NCBI GenBank assembly: GCA_016744455.1
Contig: JADGEI010000004.1
Coordinates: 62,001-126,000, forward strand
DNA from: Alcanivoracaceae bacterium
GTDB lineage: Bacteria; Pseudomonadota; Gammaproteobacteria; Xanthomonadales; Marinicellaceae
DNA length: 64,000 nt
Reading direction: 5' to 3'
The translations under genes were made by a program, and so were the position numbers. Every line of letters begins with the position of its first letter. The first letter of the stretch is position 1. This document shows positions 8,363 to 18,355 of the stretch, piece after piece. A model generated the notes under the pieces. It was not told the DNA's origin. It ran no database searches and was given only the letters and a program-made list of their open reading frames with translations.

Positions 8363-10702
8363 CTAATTTAGAGCTAGGTTTTGCATATGAATAGACTTGG
8401 ATTTTAATCCTGCTCGCATATGTCTATAACGTAAATAATCAGCGACTTCTTGCTCATGTGTTGAGATAATCACCTGCCTATCTTTTAATTCAACTCTTAA
8501 AAGGTCACTCAATGAAGCAATATTAATTTCATCCATAGACTGTGTAGGATCATCAATAAGAACAAACGATGTGTTAGCATATTTACGATTTAACGATAAG
8601 AAAAAAGCCAATGTAAGTGCAGCCACTTGCCCACTACTTATGGATAATACAGCATCATATGATGTCCCATCAGCTGTAAAGAAACTCAAGCTCTTATTTT
8701 TATTCCCAACTTTCTTCTCCGCAGTATCTATAAACATACCTAGGCCACTCTGATAGTTCTGTATCAACCTTCCACTGTATATATGAAATAGAGATTCAAT
8801 TTGACCCAAGGTTTCACTTGAATATTCGTTCTTGGTTTTTGTGGCTATTCCTGATATTTTATCCAGATCAGCTACTAGTTCATCAACCACAAACTTTTCA
8901 TCTTTGCATTTATGTTGTTTTTTAAGAGTTGATTCAAGTTCGTTATTTATAAATTGGTAATAGTGAAATTGTATGTAGCTTTTTTTAGCTAAAACATCTG
9001 ATATTAATACTTTCTCTACCCCCTCTACATTGTTGAAATTATTAACAAAGAGAGTAATAGCTCCATCCAACAAAACATCACTTTCATTTTTCCTCAGGGA
9101 AAGCACTTTCATTTTGATGTTATCAAAACGAGCCTGCTGTGTGGCATTATCTTCGGCATAGTCATCTTCAAAATTAATATTATGATACTTGAGCCTATCT
9201 ACGATACTCTGAATAGCTTCTATCTTGTTTTTGTTTTCTTCCAGATCCTTAAAAAGGGCGAGATTAAAACTTGACTCAGTCGTTTTCTGTTTTGATAATA
9301 TCGAAGCCATACATGACTTTTTTAATTCTCCAAGTTGTTTTATACAGATTCTAAATTCTGAATTTTTTTGGTCAATAAATAATCTAATACTTTCAGACCT
9401 CAATTCAATAGCTTCGAGTAATAACACATTTTGATTATAGTCAAAACCACATAATGGGCATTCGTGACTTTGTTCTTTTAACTCGGAGAGCTTTTCCATG
9501 AGTGATTTTCTTATTAAATCTATCTCCGTTATTTTCTTTACGGATCCATCGATTCCTTTCACAAGCGAATCTCGTTTAACAATTTTTTCGCGAAGCTCTT
9601 CTATTTTATCACTTTCTAAATCCTGCAAGAAAGTCAAATGTTCCAACCTGATATCTAGCTCTCCCAAAGCTAGAGTTTCACGTTGTTTTTCAAAAGCCTT
9701 AATAGCTGTATTCTTCTCCACCAAATCATTATGACGGTCAAGGTATGGACCAATTCTTATAGCATCAACGAAATGGATTTTTTTAACAAAATTTGATATC
9801 AACTCATTCTTTAAACGCAAGTCAACTTCTCTAATATTAATTACTATGTTTTCAAGTAGAGCTAATTTGTTCATGAGTGAATTGAAATCAGCATACGACG
9901 CACTGACAATTGGCTTTTTTTTGTCCCACTGTTCGATAAGCTTTGTTAATCCAAGCCTCTTATATTGGGTTGATGGTAATTCCTCACCGATCCTTTGTTT
10001 CAGGATGTCAATGTCTTTCTGGTATCCACTATAAATTGTGCTAAGCTCTTTTGACTTAGCCTTAGTACTAGTAAGTAACTCCTTATTTCTAAAAATTTTC
10101 TCTTCGATTTCATCTAGTTTGATCAAGTGAGATATTTGTTCAAAACGCGACTTATTGTCAATACTTTCATCAGGAACAATAATTGGATTATTTTCCTGGG
10201 ACATATAATTTAAGATTGAATAATTATTTAGAAAATATTCACCAAAAACACTTTTAAGGTAACTATCTTCATCAACAATGAACTCACCTTCATCAACACT
10301 CGTATTGAAAGACTCTAATAAAAATAGCTTAAAGATACTAAACTCTCTTGGTTTATGATTTTTCTTATTATCAAGTTCAATTTTAGAAGCTCTTCGCATT
10401 AATATTATTACTTCATCACCTCTTTTAAACTCTGCTTTTATAGCAACGTCTCCACTTGATTTGTTATGTCGATAAAGATTCTTTTCATACTGCCTATTAG
10501 ACGCTATATTAATAGCTTTGGCTAATGCCTTGATTCTTGGAATTGCACCACAAAATAGTAATTGTAAAGCATCAAAAATAGTAGTCTTCCCGAATCCATT
10601 TGGACCATCAAATACGACAAGATCGAATTCAAAATTTTCGTCAAACTTCTCAAAAATCTTGAAGTTATTAATACTTAACCTACTTAGTTTCCATTTTTCC
10701 AC
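8363..10702 (-). CDS. ABC-3C system ATPase: SMC/Rad50-like ABC ATPase with zinc hook
   Basis: 779 aa from the GTG at 10702. I chose this start because AAGGAG lies 7 nt before it; the ORF-track start is a TTG with no such signal. Near the N-terminus are the Rad50-like strand LSINNFKIFEKF and Walker A GPNGFGKTT. A coiled coil runs from about 170 to 640 and carries a CPLCG zinc hook near 417. The C-terminal half-domain has signature LSISSGQVAALT, Walker B FVLIDDPTQSMDE and the switch ISTHEQEV. It overlaps the middle-component gene by 23 nt. In ABC three-component systems the ATPase is thought to sense aberrant DNA ends or replication structures and release the effector. Distinct from SbcC upstream, which is much longer. 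Confidence 0.85.
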   Translation of the reverse strand: MEKWKLSRLSINNFKIFEKFDENFEFDLVVFDGPNGFGKTTIFDALQLLFCGAIPRIKALAKAINIASNRQYEKNLYRHNKSSGDVAIKAEFKRGDEVIILMRRASKIELDNKKNHKPREFSIFKLFLLESFNTSVDEGEFIVDEDSYLKSVFGEYFLNNYSILNYMSQENNPIIVPDESIDNKSRFEQISHLIKLDEIEEKIFRNKELLTSTKAKSKELSTIYSGYQKDIDILKQRIGEELPSTQYKRLGLTKLIEQWDKKKPIVSASYADFNSLMNKLALLENIVINIREVDLRLKNELISNFVKKIHFVDAIRIGPYLDRHNDLVEKNTAIKAFEKQRETLALGELDIRLEHLTFLQDLESDKIEELREKIVKRDSLVKGIDGSVKKITEIDLIRKSLMEKLSELKEQSHECPLCGFDYNQNVLLLEAIELRSESIRLFIDQKNSEFRICIKQLGELKKSCMASILSKQKTTESSFNLALFKDLEENKNKIEAIQSIVDRLKYHNINFEDDYAEDNATQQARFDNIKMKVLSLRKNESDVLLDGAITLFVNNFNNVEGVEKVLISDVLAKKSYIQFHYYQFINNELESTLKKQHKCKDEKFVVDELVADLDKISGIATKTKNEYSSETLGQIESLFHIYSGRLIQNYQSGLGMFIDTAEKKVGNKNKSLSFFTADGTSYDAVLSISSGQVAALTLAFFLSLNRKYANTSFVLIDDPTQSMDEINIASLSDLLRVELKDRQVIISTHEQEVADYLRYRHMRAGLKSKSIHMQNLALN

Positions 10703-11354
10703 GTATATACTCCTTAACAACTAAATCATAATCATTCAGATTTTCCTTCACCAATCCATCTATTTTTTCTTCAAAATTTAACATGCCCTCATTATTGATA
10801 GAATCCATATAAATTTCATGGACATCCTTAAGAGACTCTTCACTTACAGGTACCTCTAAAAAAGGTATCTTAATAAAAAAACGAGCGACAATACTATATT
10901 CAGTTGGTAGTTTTGGATTACGTTTATACAAATTAAATGAATTTTTATCTGAAATAATTCTATTGAAATCATCAAAATTAAATCCATTTATCACTTCAAT
11001 TTCCTCTTGGGAATAATATAATACGTATTTTTTAAAATAATATGGGTTCTCTTCAATAGAAAATATTTTTTGTTCATACAGATCAAAAGAACACAACTCA
11101 TTAATATTCAAGAGTATTACTAAATCAGTGTTTTTTTCGAATGCTGGATCTTTTTTTATACTTTCAGGTAAACACTCTTCAATGTCGAAATTATACTCCT
11201 CCGGCTTAAGTAGTTTATCAGCTTCATGAACGACTAAAAACCTTTTATCTTCTCCATTTAGCTTTTTAAAGAACTCATATTGACCTGAACTTTCAACGGT
11301 TTCAAAACCATATAATGAACTGGTCGCAGCTTGTTTTAGTATTTTTTTAATCAC
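10680..11354 (-). CDS. ABC-3C system middle component
   Basis: 224 aa, starting at a GTG with GGAG 6 nt upstream and overlapping the end of the effector gene by 8 nt, which implies translational coupling. No catalytic motif is visible. The sequence is acidic and alpha/beta in character, opening IKKILKQAATSSLYGFETVE and including FLVVHEADKLL and TDLVILLNINE. Its size, N-terminal style and place between an effector and an SMC-like ATPase fit the 'middle component 1' of ABC three-component systems, thought to bridge ATPase and effector. The assignment rests more on context than on motifs. Confidence 0.7.
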   Translation of the reverse strand: MIKKILKQAATSSLYGFETVESSGQYEFFKKLNGEDKRFLVVHEADKLLKPEEYNFDIEECLPESIKKDPAFEKNTDLVILLNINELCSFDLYEQKIFSIEENPYYFKKYVLYYSQEEIEVINGFNFDDFNRIISDKNSFNLYKRNPKLPTEYSIVARFFIKIPFLEVPVSEESLKDVHEIYMDSINNEGMLNFEEKIDGLVKENLNDYDLVVKEYIRGKMETK

Positions 11355-12636
11355 TTAGATCTCCACATGCCTTATCCACAGATACAAATTTAATGCGCTT
11401 AGCCTTAACAACCTTATTCTCAATTGATTCTTGTCTCTCTAAACTAATAGTGTCACTTATATTGCTATTGTGAGTAAACTTTCCATTATCTCGAAACATA
11501 TTCTTTAAATCCAACTCATCTTCCCTCATAGAAACAATGAAATTATCAAATTCATACAACACATTTAACAATGAACAATTATCTCGAATGGCATCAATGT
11601 TACTTACAATCTTTTTAAATACTCTTTTCCTTGTTATTCCACTCAATTCTAACGGAGAAGGAAGGTATTTTTCTTGTTGAATTGAATTGTAATGAGGTAT
11701 GTTATTATTAGAGATAAAACTAGGTAAACAGCAAATGATATTTATATAACGGTCAACATCATTTTGACTGTAATTCGCAAATACTTTCGTTTGTTTTGGA
11801 TCCATGGAAAAGAACAGTTTCTCTAACAATAAATATTCAAGACTTGCTATGATTGTTTTGCATCTAGCTATTTCAACTACTATTTCATCATCAGCCGAAC
11901 CGTTTTCTATAAAGTCATCTATAACCAAGAGAAAGTTAGTTCTAAAAAGCTCTAATATATAAGTTTTATCTTCAGCATTCGTTACTACAGAATCTAAACA
12001 ACCCTTAATCTCAGAAAATAAGATTGGATTAGTATCAGCTGCTTTGTATTGACTTTTCTCTCTACGTTGGTTTATTGCATGAATAAAATTAACCTTCGAA
12101 TTAATCAACGAATCCAATTTGTTAAACTTATAATTAATTAACTCTTTTGAGTCATGTGAACCACAAATTTTCAAATATTTTTTTATGTTAAACTCTATAT
12201 ATGAATCTATTTCATCAGGAGAAATATGACTTGTCCCATCATGATATTTATAAAAGAGAACAGTATTTAATCCTTCTGTATAGGATGAAAAATCATCTAT
12301 TTTTACAGAAACATGGAAATATCTTTTGGTCTCGTCGTTACAATGTTTACTATGGATTTTAGCGGCATCAGATAAAGCTTTTATATATTTAGATCTGTAA
12401 GTACTTTGAGTGGCTTTTACCTGATGTACAGATATAGCTTTACCTTCAGCATCAAAAATCACGAAGTCATCAAGGTGCTCGAGTTTCAAATAAAAATTTA
12501 CGATAGTTTGATTTTCGCAAAGCATCTTTATAGCTTGATATAACGCCACTTTACCTTGGTAAACAAATCCACTCCAAGATGCAATAGCACTCGTATTTTC
12601 TATATCGTTTGAAACTTCGATCACAGTCAAAACCAT
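11347..12636 (-). CDS. ABC-3C effector: Cap4/DUF4297-like nuclease plus ABC-3C C-terminal domain
   Basis: 429 aa. The N-terminal ~100 residues look like a PD-(D/E)xK nuclease of the DUF4297/Cap4 type: ASWSGFVYQGKVALYQAI, an acidic LEHLDDFVIF and the QxK motif SVHQVKATQS. The remaining ~300 residues are helical and end with a charged tail, as expected of the ABC-3C C-terminal domain that couples the effector to the ATPase. It begins only 3 bp after the sbcC stop. The ATG at 12636 has AGGA almost touching it; an in-frame TTG at 12630 or GTG at 12624 would have better spacing, so the exact start is unsure. Likely role: DNA cleavage when the ATPase is triggered, inferred from family and gene order. 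Confidence 0.75.
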   Translation of the reverse strand: MVLTVIEVSNDIENTSAIASWSGFVYQGKVALYQAIKMLCENQTIVNFYLKLEHLDDFVIFDAEGKAISVHQVKATQSTYRSKYIKALSDAAKIHSKHCNDETKRYFHVSVKIDDFSSYTEGLNTVLFYKYHDGTSHISPDEIDSYIEFNIKKYLKICGSHDSKELINYKFNKLDSLINSKVNFIHAINQRREKSQYKAADTNPILFSEIKGCLDSVVTNAEDKTYILELFRTNFLLVIDDFIENGSADDEIVVEIARCKTIIASLEYLLLEKLFFSMDPKQTKVFANYSQNDVDRYINIICCLPSFISNNNIPHYNSIQQEKYLPSPLELSGITRKRVFKKIVSNIDAIRDNCSLLNVLYEFDNFIVSMREDELDLKNMFRDNGKFTHNSNISDTISLERQESIENKVVKAKRIKFVSVDKACGDLSD

Positions 12637-12639
12637 TTC

Positions 12640-15600
12640 CTATTTAACTTCATAACTTTTATCTAGCCTGCTAACCCCAAGTCCACTCATCTTCTTAATT
12701 TCAATCTGAACAGGTATCCTTTCTTTCAGCGCATCAACATGACTGATCACGCCAATCATCTTGCCGGTGGCATTGAGGTTATCCAGTGCATCCAATGCAA
12801 TATCTAAAGTCTCTCTATCCAAGGTTCCAAAACCTTCATCCAAAAACAAGCTATCAATACGTGTTTTATGACTGACTAAATCAGACAAGGCTAAGGCCAA
12901 AGCCAAACTGACCAAAAAACTCTCACCACCAGACAAAGTTTTAGTATCACGTACGGCATCTGCTTGCCAGGTATCTATGACTTCTAAATCCAATGCATCG
13001 CCTTGACCATTTTGAGTGTTGTTACGTTGTAGCTGATAACGGATATGCAATTGATCTAATTGACTATTGGCTAAATGAATCAGATAATCCAGGGTTAGGC
13101 CTTGGGCAAAAACTCTGAATTTTTTACCATCGGCTGATCCTATTAAACCCCTTAACGTATCCCAGTCATCATAATGTTGTTCTTGCTTTTCTATTTCTGC
13201 AATTAAAGATTTTTGCTGCTCTCGTTTTTCAAAATCTGTTTTGAGTTGTTGTTCAATTTCGCCTAATTGCCTATTAGAGGTAGTAATGAGGGCATTTACC
13301 TCTTCAATACGCTCTAATAATTTTTCGGTATTTGTATCACCTTCTTTCAACACATTCACGGATTGTTTTTCTCGTGACTGCAAGATTAGCTGATCAAACT
13401 TATTCTTAGCGGCTTGCCATGTTTCATCAGCTTGTTGTTGTAAGGTAGTACATTTTACTAACTCTTCATCTAGACTTTGTTTAAGCTCAGATAGTTTCTC
13501 TTGTTCTTCATCATCTAGTAAGGCTTTTTTAAAAGCTTCCTCATTCTCAAAAATGCTTTTCTCTAAAGCTTGTAGCCATTGTTTGTGTGCCGAATCGTAT
13601 TTGCTTTGTAGCGTTTTCTGTGCTTGTTTATTATCATCAAATTGTACTTGTAAGGTATGCAGTGCCTTGTTCACAATAGCTAATTTATCATCCAATGCCT
13701 GTAATATGATTTGGTTGTCACTTAATTCTAATGCTAAACGTTGTCGTTCTTTTATTGTGTCTTTATCAGCAAATAAGGTATTGCGATTAGCATTGAGCTT
13801 ATATAGCTTTTGTTCTAACTTATTTAACTTGATTTGCGTTTTTTCACTGGCTTGTTTTCTATCGTCAAGTTTTTGATGAAGGGCTTCTTGCTGGTTTTCT
13901 TGTTTTAATAATTCCTTCTGAAATTGTTCAAACCTTTTAATGTAGTCTTGGTAAGTTACACTTTGCTTTTGAAGAACTTTTATCCACTGCACTTGCTCGT
14001 TCAATTCTGGCAATTGCATTTGATCATCATTTTCTAATTGATCTTTTAATTGCTGACTTATCTTTTTATTTAAGTCAAACTCTAAATCAGATAGATCATT
14101 CTCAGCATCTGTGAGTTGATCTAACAAGGCATTGACTTGCTCTTGGTTATGAGATTCCTTTCCTAATAATAATTTTGCATCATTAGCTAAATTTTGCAGT
14201 TTATTTTCTTGTTGATTCAATTCTTTAGTAGCCGTTTTCCATTGTTTCTCGAGTAATTCAATAGTTTGTAGGCGAGATTCAGCTTGCTGTTTATCACTAC
14301 GTGCCTGTTTGATTAATACAGGAATATCATCTTGTGCTTCTGGATCTGAAAGCTTCACGTTCCATCCTAGAATTTTCGCTGGAGTCGTCCACAAATCGGT
14401 CTGCTCATTGATATTCAATTTACATTCCTCTAGGGATTCCTCAATATTTTTGAATTGCGTTTGATGAGTCACCAATTCTGCTCTGGCTTCTGTGCCTTTC
14501 TCATGCATTTTATCTTTGGCTTGTTTTTCTTTAATTAATCGTTCTTCATTTTCCGAAATGTTAGTTTCTTGATAGCTTTCTATTGCTGGGTGTTCTTTTG
14601 AGCCACACAATGGGCATGCATCCTCAGGTTTTAATTTATCCCTATAGCTTTGTAGACTAGCAATTTCCTTTTCAAGGTTCAGGTTGATCTCAATTTCTGA
14701 AACCAGCTTTTCCTGTTGCTTATACTCTTTTATAAGTTGTTCAACCAACTTTTCAGCTTGGTCTTGATCTTGTTTTTTCAATTGCAACTGCTTTTCTTTT
14801 GCTTCAAGATTTATATTTTGTTGCTGATAATTATCAAAAATCTGGCTACAACTTGATAAAGATTCTTGATTCTCAATATGTTGCTGATAGTTGGCTTTTA
14901 TAGATTCAATTGATTCTCCATTCAGCTGGACAATCAATTGTTTCTGATATTCTGATTCCTGGTTTTTTAATTCTTTAAATGTTGACTCTTCATTTAGAAT
15001 GTTTTGTTTCAGAAGATTTTGTTCTGATTCAACATCTATAGCTTCATCTTTAACTTTCGTTACTGCTATTTTTAAATTCACTACTTTTAAATGCAGTTTT
15101 TCTCTATCTGTAAATTTTGCTTGCCAGAGCGGCAAATTGGTTTGTAAATTTTGGTGTTTGGCATTTTGTTTGAGATAATTCTCGATCTTTGTTTTGTCAT
15201 TCTGCGTTTGAGTGATTCCAAGAGCTATATCTTCAACTTGCTGCTGGAACTCTTTAAGCTGTTTATTCAAGGTTTGTTTTTCTTGAGTTAAATCTAGTTG
15301 CTGAATAGTATGTTGTTTGATCTCCTCATCTAACGGGATAATTTTGTCAGTAATTAATTGGTTGGTTTCTATATTTTTAGCACTTAGTTTTTCTACAAGC
15401 TGCTTTTGTAAAGCTTGTTTCGGGACTATGGCTTGTTGCTCTTTTTCAGTTTGTTGTAATTGTTCATTGAGTATTTTAGCCGTTGATTTTATCTTAATTA
15501 AATCATCTTCTGTTTGATTAACACTGTTAAATATAGGGCGCAATTTATTAGCAGGAATACTTTGCTCTAATCGAGTTAACTCTTGTTGATGTTCTTCTAT

Positions 15601-16437
15601 CCCTTGCTTGGCTGTTTCTGTATTAGTTTTGCTTTCTTGTTTTTGTTTTTCTGCATTTGTTAAATTCTCAAGAGTATCTACTGTTCTTTGATGTTCATCA
15701 CGCTCTTGTTGCGATTTTTTAACAGCTTCTTCTAATTGTTGCTGTCTGCCTAATAGTTCTGTCATTGATTCATCGTCGAGTATGTCTACGTTTTTGTTTT
15801 TTTCACGTAGGCTTGCCAACTTTCTGTCTTCTTCTTTAAAACGATTAAACACTTTTTCAGATATTTTTCCGTATATTTCTGTACCAGTTAATTCTTCTAA
15901 TAAATCAGCTCTTTCTCCAGCATTGGCGTTAAGAAAAGCAGCAAAACCACCTTGTGCTAATAACATCGATTTTGTAAATCGCCCAAAATCTAAGCCTGTT
16001 ATGTTTGCTATAAGTGCTTCTTTAAGCCTAACTTGCTCAGCAATGATCTTATCTCCACTTTCATCATTGTTTATACTTGCATTCAATTCAGCCAACTCGA
16101 CCTTAGCTGGTTGTAATTTACCTTCAGCATTACCTCTGGCTCTGCGTACTTCCCAAAATGCGCGAAACCGTTTATCTTTAACCTCAAATTCAACTTCTGC
16201 TAAACATTCACCTGTATGACGTGTCATCACTTTATCTGCTGGAGACGGTTCATCCAAACGTGGTGTACGATGATACAACGCCAGACATATAGCATCTAGA
16301 ATTGTTGTTTTACCAGCACCCGTTGGTCCAGTAATAGCAAATAACCCACTACTGGCGAACGGTTCTTGGGAAAAGTCTATTTTCCACTCACCTTTGAGGG
16401 AATTAATGTTTTTAAAACGCAGGCTGATTATTTTCAC
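12640..16437 (-). CDS. sbcC: SbcC, nuclease-complex ATPase (Rad50-like)
   Basis: 1265 aa, larger than E. coli SbcC (about 1050). Walker A GPTGAGKTTILDAICLALYH is near residue 38, and QGGFAAFLNANAGERADLLE near 160 is typical of SbcC. Long Gln/Lys-rich coiled coils flank a zinc hook CPLCGSKEHP near 609. The C-terminal half-domain has LSGGESFLVSLALALAL and Walker B LFLDEGFGTLD. With SbcD it opens and trims DNA hairpins and blocked ends in an ATP-dependent way. The start is a GTG overlapping the sbcD stop (GTGA). It is followed at 3 bp by the ABC-3C effector, which is not a usual sbcC neighbour. Confidence 0.95.
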   Translation of the reverse strand: MKIISLRFKNINSLKGEWKIDFSQEPFASSGLFAITGPTGAGKTTILDAICLALYHRTPRLDEPSPADKVMTRHTGECLAEVEFEVKDKRFRAFWEVRRARGNAEGKLQPAKVELAELNASINNDESGDKIIAEQVRLKEALIANITGLDFGRFTKSMLLAQGGFAAFLNANAGERADLLEELTGTEIYGKISEKVFNRFKEEDRKLASLREKNKNVDILDDESMTELLGRQQQLEEAVKKSQQERDEHQRTVDTLENLTNAEKQKQESKTNTETAKQGIEEHQQELTRLEQSIPANKLRPIFNSVNQTEDDLIKIKSTAKILNEQLQQTEKEQQAIVPKQALQKQLVEKLSAKNIETNQLITDKIIPLDEEIKQHTIQQLDLTQEKQTLNKQLKEFQQQVEDIALGITQTQNDKTKIENYLKQNAKHQNLQTNLPLWQAKFTDREKLHLKVVNLKIAVTKVKDEAIDVESEQNLLKQNILNEESTFKELKNQESEYQKQLIVQLNGESIESIKANYQQHIENQESLSSCSQIFDNYQQQNINLEAKEKQLQLKKQDQDQAEKLVEQLIKEYKQQEKLVSEIEINLNLEKEIASLQSYRDKLKPEDACPLCGSKEHPAIESYQETNISENEERLIKEKQAKDKMHEKGTEARAELVTHQTQFKNIEESLEECKLNINEQTDLWTTPAKILGWNVKLSDPEAQDDIPVLIKQARSDKQQAESRLQTIELLEKQWKTATKELNQQENKLQNLANDAKLLLGKESHNQEQVNALLDQLTDAENDLSDLEFDLNKKISQQLKDQLENDDQMQLPELNEQVQWIKVLQKQSVTYQDYIKRFEQFQKELLKQENQQEALHQKLDDRKQASEKTQIKLNKLEQKLYKLNANRNTLFADKDTIKERQRLALELSDNQIILQALDDKLAIVNKALHTLQVQFDDNKQAQKTLQSKYDSAHKQWLQALEKSIFENEEAFKKALLDDEEQEKLSELKQSLDEELVKCTTLQQQADETWQAAKNKFDQLILQSREKQSVNVLKEGDTNTEKLLERIEEVNALITTSNRQLGEIEQQLKTDFEKREQQKSLIAEIEKQEQHYDDWDTLRGLIGSADGKKFRVFAQGLTLDYLIHLANSQLDQLHIRYQLQRNNTQNGQGDALDLEVIDTWQADAVRDTKTLSGGESFLVSLALALALSDLVSHKTRIDSLFLDEGFGTLDRETLDIALDALDNLNATGKMIGVISHVDALKERIPVQIEIKKMSGLGVSRLDKSYEVK

Positions 16438-17681
16438 GCATCAGCCTCAGTCATTAAATCATTCACTATTTGGTCAAAAGATTTTGAAATGCGTATTTTT
16501 CTATCTTGCAGTTCATCTCCATCCCAATTTTCAGAGGCCAAGCGCCTTTCAAAAACATCTTTAGGTGTTAATTCTTGTAAGGTTTCTTTGGTTACTGAAT
16601 CGATACTTTGTAAACGTTGCTTTCTCTCTTTGCGTAGCAGAAGAACTTCAAGAGGAAAGCCCTCTATCATTGATTGAATACGCTGTTGTAGATCGTTGAG
16701 ATAATCTTGTGTGCTGACTTCGATATCTAGCCATGCTGGTTGTGATTTATTATATAGCTTGGCTAGTTTATTAATTTCATTCTCAATTGTCTTCAGATCA
16801 CCTTTAATCAAGTGCATCGGTTGAAATCGCGGTATTTCCTTGGGAATTGCAGCAATGAATTTATCTTCATCAAACTTTGCTATTACAATTGTTTTATCAT
16901 TATTTAATTCATCAAAACTCAATGGGATCGGTGAACCGCAATAGCGGATATGCTCTTTTCCTCCAACTTTTTGCGCAAGGTGAATGTGACCTAATGCAAT
17001 ATAATCAGCTGGTGGAAAGGCAGACGAAGGAAATGCATCCAAAGAACCGATATAAATTTCTCGGACAGACTCAGAACTCTTTGCATCGACTGTGGTGAGA
17101 TGTCCTGTGGCAATAATTGGCACCTTTTGATTGGTCTCGTTATATATCTTCTTTTTCCTCTCCTTAGCTAGTGAATAAATACTCTGATAATGATCGCTGA
17201 TGGCTTGTTGTAAATTCTGCTTTTTATCTGAACCGCTTTGCCCTGCTAAACTCAACATGATATCCCTTGGCCTAAGATAAGGAATAGCACATATAATCAG
17301 CAGTGGAAGACCATTTGGATCATGTAATGTGATTACTTGTTCACTGATATCCGATAATGCACCAGGAATGACATGGGTGTTAAAATAGCCAAGCAATTCT
17401 TTAGACTCACTCAAAGTTGCCACTGAGTCGTGATTGCCTCCTAAAATAATGATATGTATACCTGTAGATCTGAGGTTTACGATAAACTGATTATAAAGCT
17501 CACGAGCATAACTAGGCGGTGAACCCGTATCAAAAATATCACCCGCAACAATAATGGCATCAACCTTTTGATCAATAGCTGTATCAATTAGCCATGATAA
17601 AAAATATTTATGTTCCGATTGTCGGCTTTTGCCCATAAAGTGTTGGCCTAAGTGCCAATCTGATGTGTGGATTATTTTCAT
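16434..17681 (-). CDS. sbcD: SbcD, nuclease subunit (Mre11-like)
   Basis: 415 aa, normal length for SbcD. It shows the calcineurin-like phosphoesterase metal motifs in order: SDWHLG (residues 7-12), VAGDIFD (about 46), GGNHDS (about 80), ATGHL (about 191) and ALGHIH (about 229). A capping domain follows that docks on SbcC coiled-coil roots. It is the first gene of the sbcD-sbcC-ABC-3C run. About 50 bp upstream lies AAAAAGAGTCAA, a 12-mer also present upstream of recB. Confidence 0.95.
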   Translation of the reverse strand: MKIIHTSDWHLGQHFMGKSRQSEHKYFLSWLIDTAIDQKVDAIIVAGDIFDTGSPPSYARELYNQFIVNLRSTGIHIIILGGNHDSVATLSESKELLGYFNTHVIPGALSDISEQVITLHDPNGLPLLIICAIPYLRPRDIMLSLAGQSGSDKKQNLQQAISDHYQSIYSLAKERKKKIYNETNQKVPIIATGHLTTVDAKSSESVREIYIGSLDAFPSSAFPPADYIALGHIHLAQKVGGKEHIRYCGSPIPLSFDELNNDKTIVIAKFDEDKFIAAIPKEIPRFQPMHLIKGDLKTIENEINKLAKLYNKSQPAWLDIEVSTQDYLNDLQQRIQSMIEGFPLEVLLLRKERKQRLQSIDSVTKETLQELTPKDVFERRLASENWDGDELQDRKIRISKSFDQIVNDLMTEADA

Positions 17682-18129
17682 TTTTGTATTTCACATATCA
17701 ATGGAAGCAACGGCATATAAGATATTGACTCTTTTTAAAAAAGTTGTGATGTGCCATAACTGGCTTTCGAGATTTTTATTTTGACTTTTAACCATTGAAA
17801 GTGGGCTCACTAATTAATAGAACTTATATTACTCCTGTTTTCAAAAATGTCAATTGACTAAAATCAAGATATTACAATTAGTGATTGTTGATCTACTATA
17901 TACGATTAACGATAATAGTCAAAAAAACAAACAAGTTTAGTAACTCATTTTATAATTGTGGGTATCTTTTTGGTTGAAATTAGCTGGGTGTTTATATAGG
18001 TAATCAAATTTAAAATTTATGAGATTCCTGCTCTCGCCTAGGCTCGGCTGGAATGACGATTTTTTGATTTATTTTTATAGTTTTGGAGCAAAGATAGAGG
18101 ACTAGAGCTACCAAAAATAATTATGCTGT
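17682..18129. other. Spacer upstream of sbcD
   Basis: About 450 bp without a believable ORF. It contains the sbcD upstream region (TTGACTCTTTTT on the plus strand at 17727-17738) and the REP-like palindrome listed separately. The rest is AT-rich sequence with no further recognisable signals. Confidence 0.5.
18022..18056. repeat. REP-like palindromic element
   Basis: GATTCCTGCTCTCGCCTAGG is followed by CTCGGCTGGAATGAC. The outer arms ATTCC and GGAAT pair, and the centre is the perfect palindrome GCCTAGGC. It is clearly more GC-rich than its surroundings. Short ATTCC...GGAATGAC palindromes are scattered through many gammaproteobacterial genomes. Only one copy is visible in this window. Confidence 0.55.
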
Positions 18130-18225
18130 TATCGTGCTTTAGATTTACTTTTATATTGCTCTGAAAAAAGATGAGTTTATATACCCATAAATGATTTTTT
18201 TGAAGAGTGATTTAAAAGTAAAGAT
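18130..18225. repeat. Direct repeat copy 1 (96 bp), internally palindromic
   Basis: Starts TATCGTGCTTTAGATTTACT and ends TTTAAAAGTAAAGAT. It is nearly identical to copy 2 at 18259-18355, differing by one T in a T-run. Each copy is itself an imperfect palindrome (TTTACTTTTA ... TAAAAGTAAA), so a transcript could fold into a ~90-nt hairpin. It lies downstream of tRNA-Glu in the direction of tRNA transcription. Confidence 0.9.
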
Positions 18226-18258
18226 AACGGGCTGAACTATAAAATTTAATTTTGCGGC

Positions 18259-18355
18259 TATCGTGCTTTAGATTTACTTTTATATTGCTCTGAAAAAAGA
18301 TGAGTTTATATACCCATAAATGATTTTTTTTGAAGAGTGATTTAAAAGTAAAGAT
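18259..18355. repeat. Direct repeat copy 2 (97 bp), internally palindromic
   Basis: Second copy of the repeat, 129 bp from the first, ending 21 bp from the 3' end of tRNA-Glu. The spacer between copies (18226-18258, including TAAAATT and GCGG) weakly resembles the DNA between copy 2 and the tRNA. This suggests the duplicated unit originally included part of that junction. Confidence 0.9.

Noticed and set aside
15782-16219. 145-aa plus-strand ORF opposite sbcC
   Set aside because: Shadow of sbcC codons; Ser/Asn-rich composition and no start signal.
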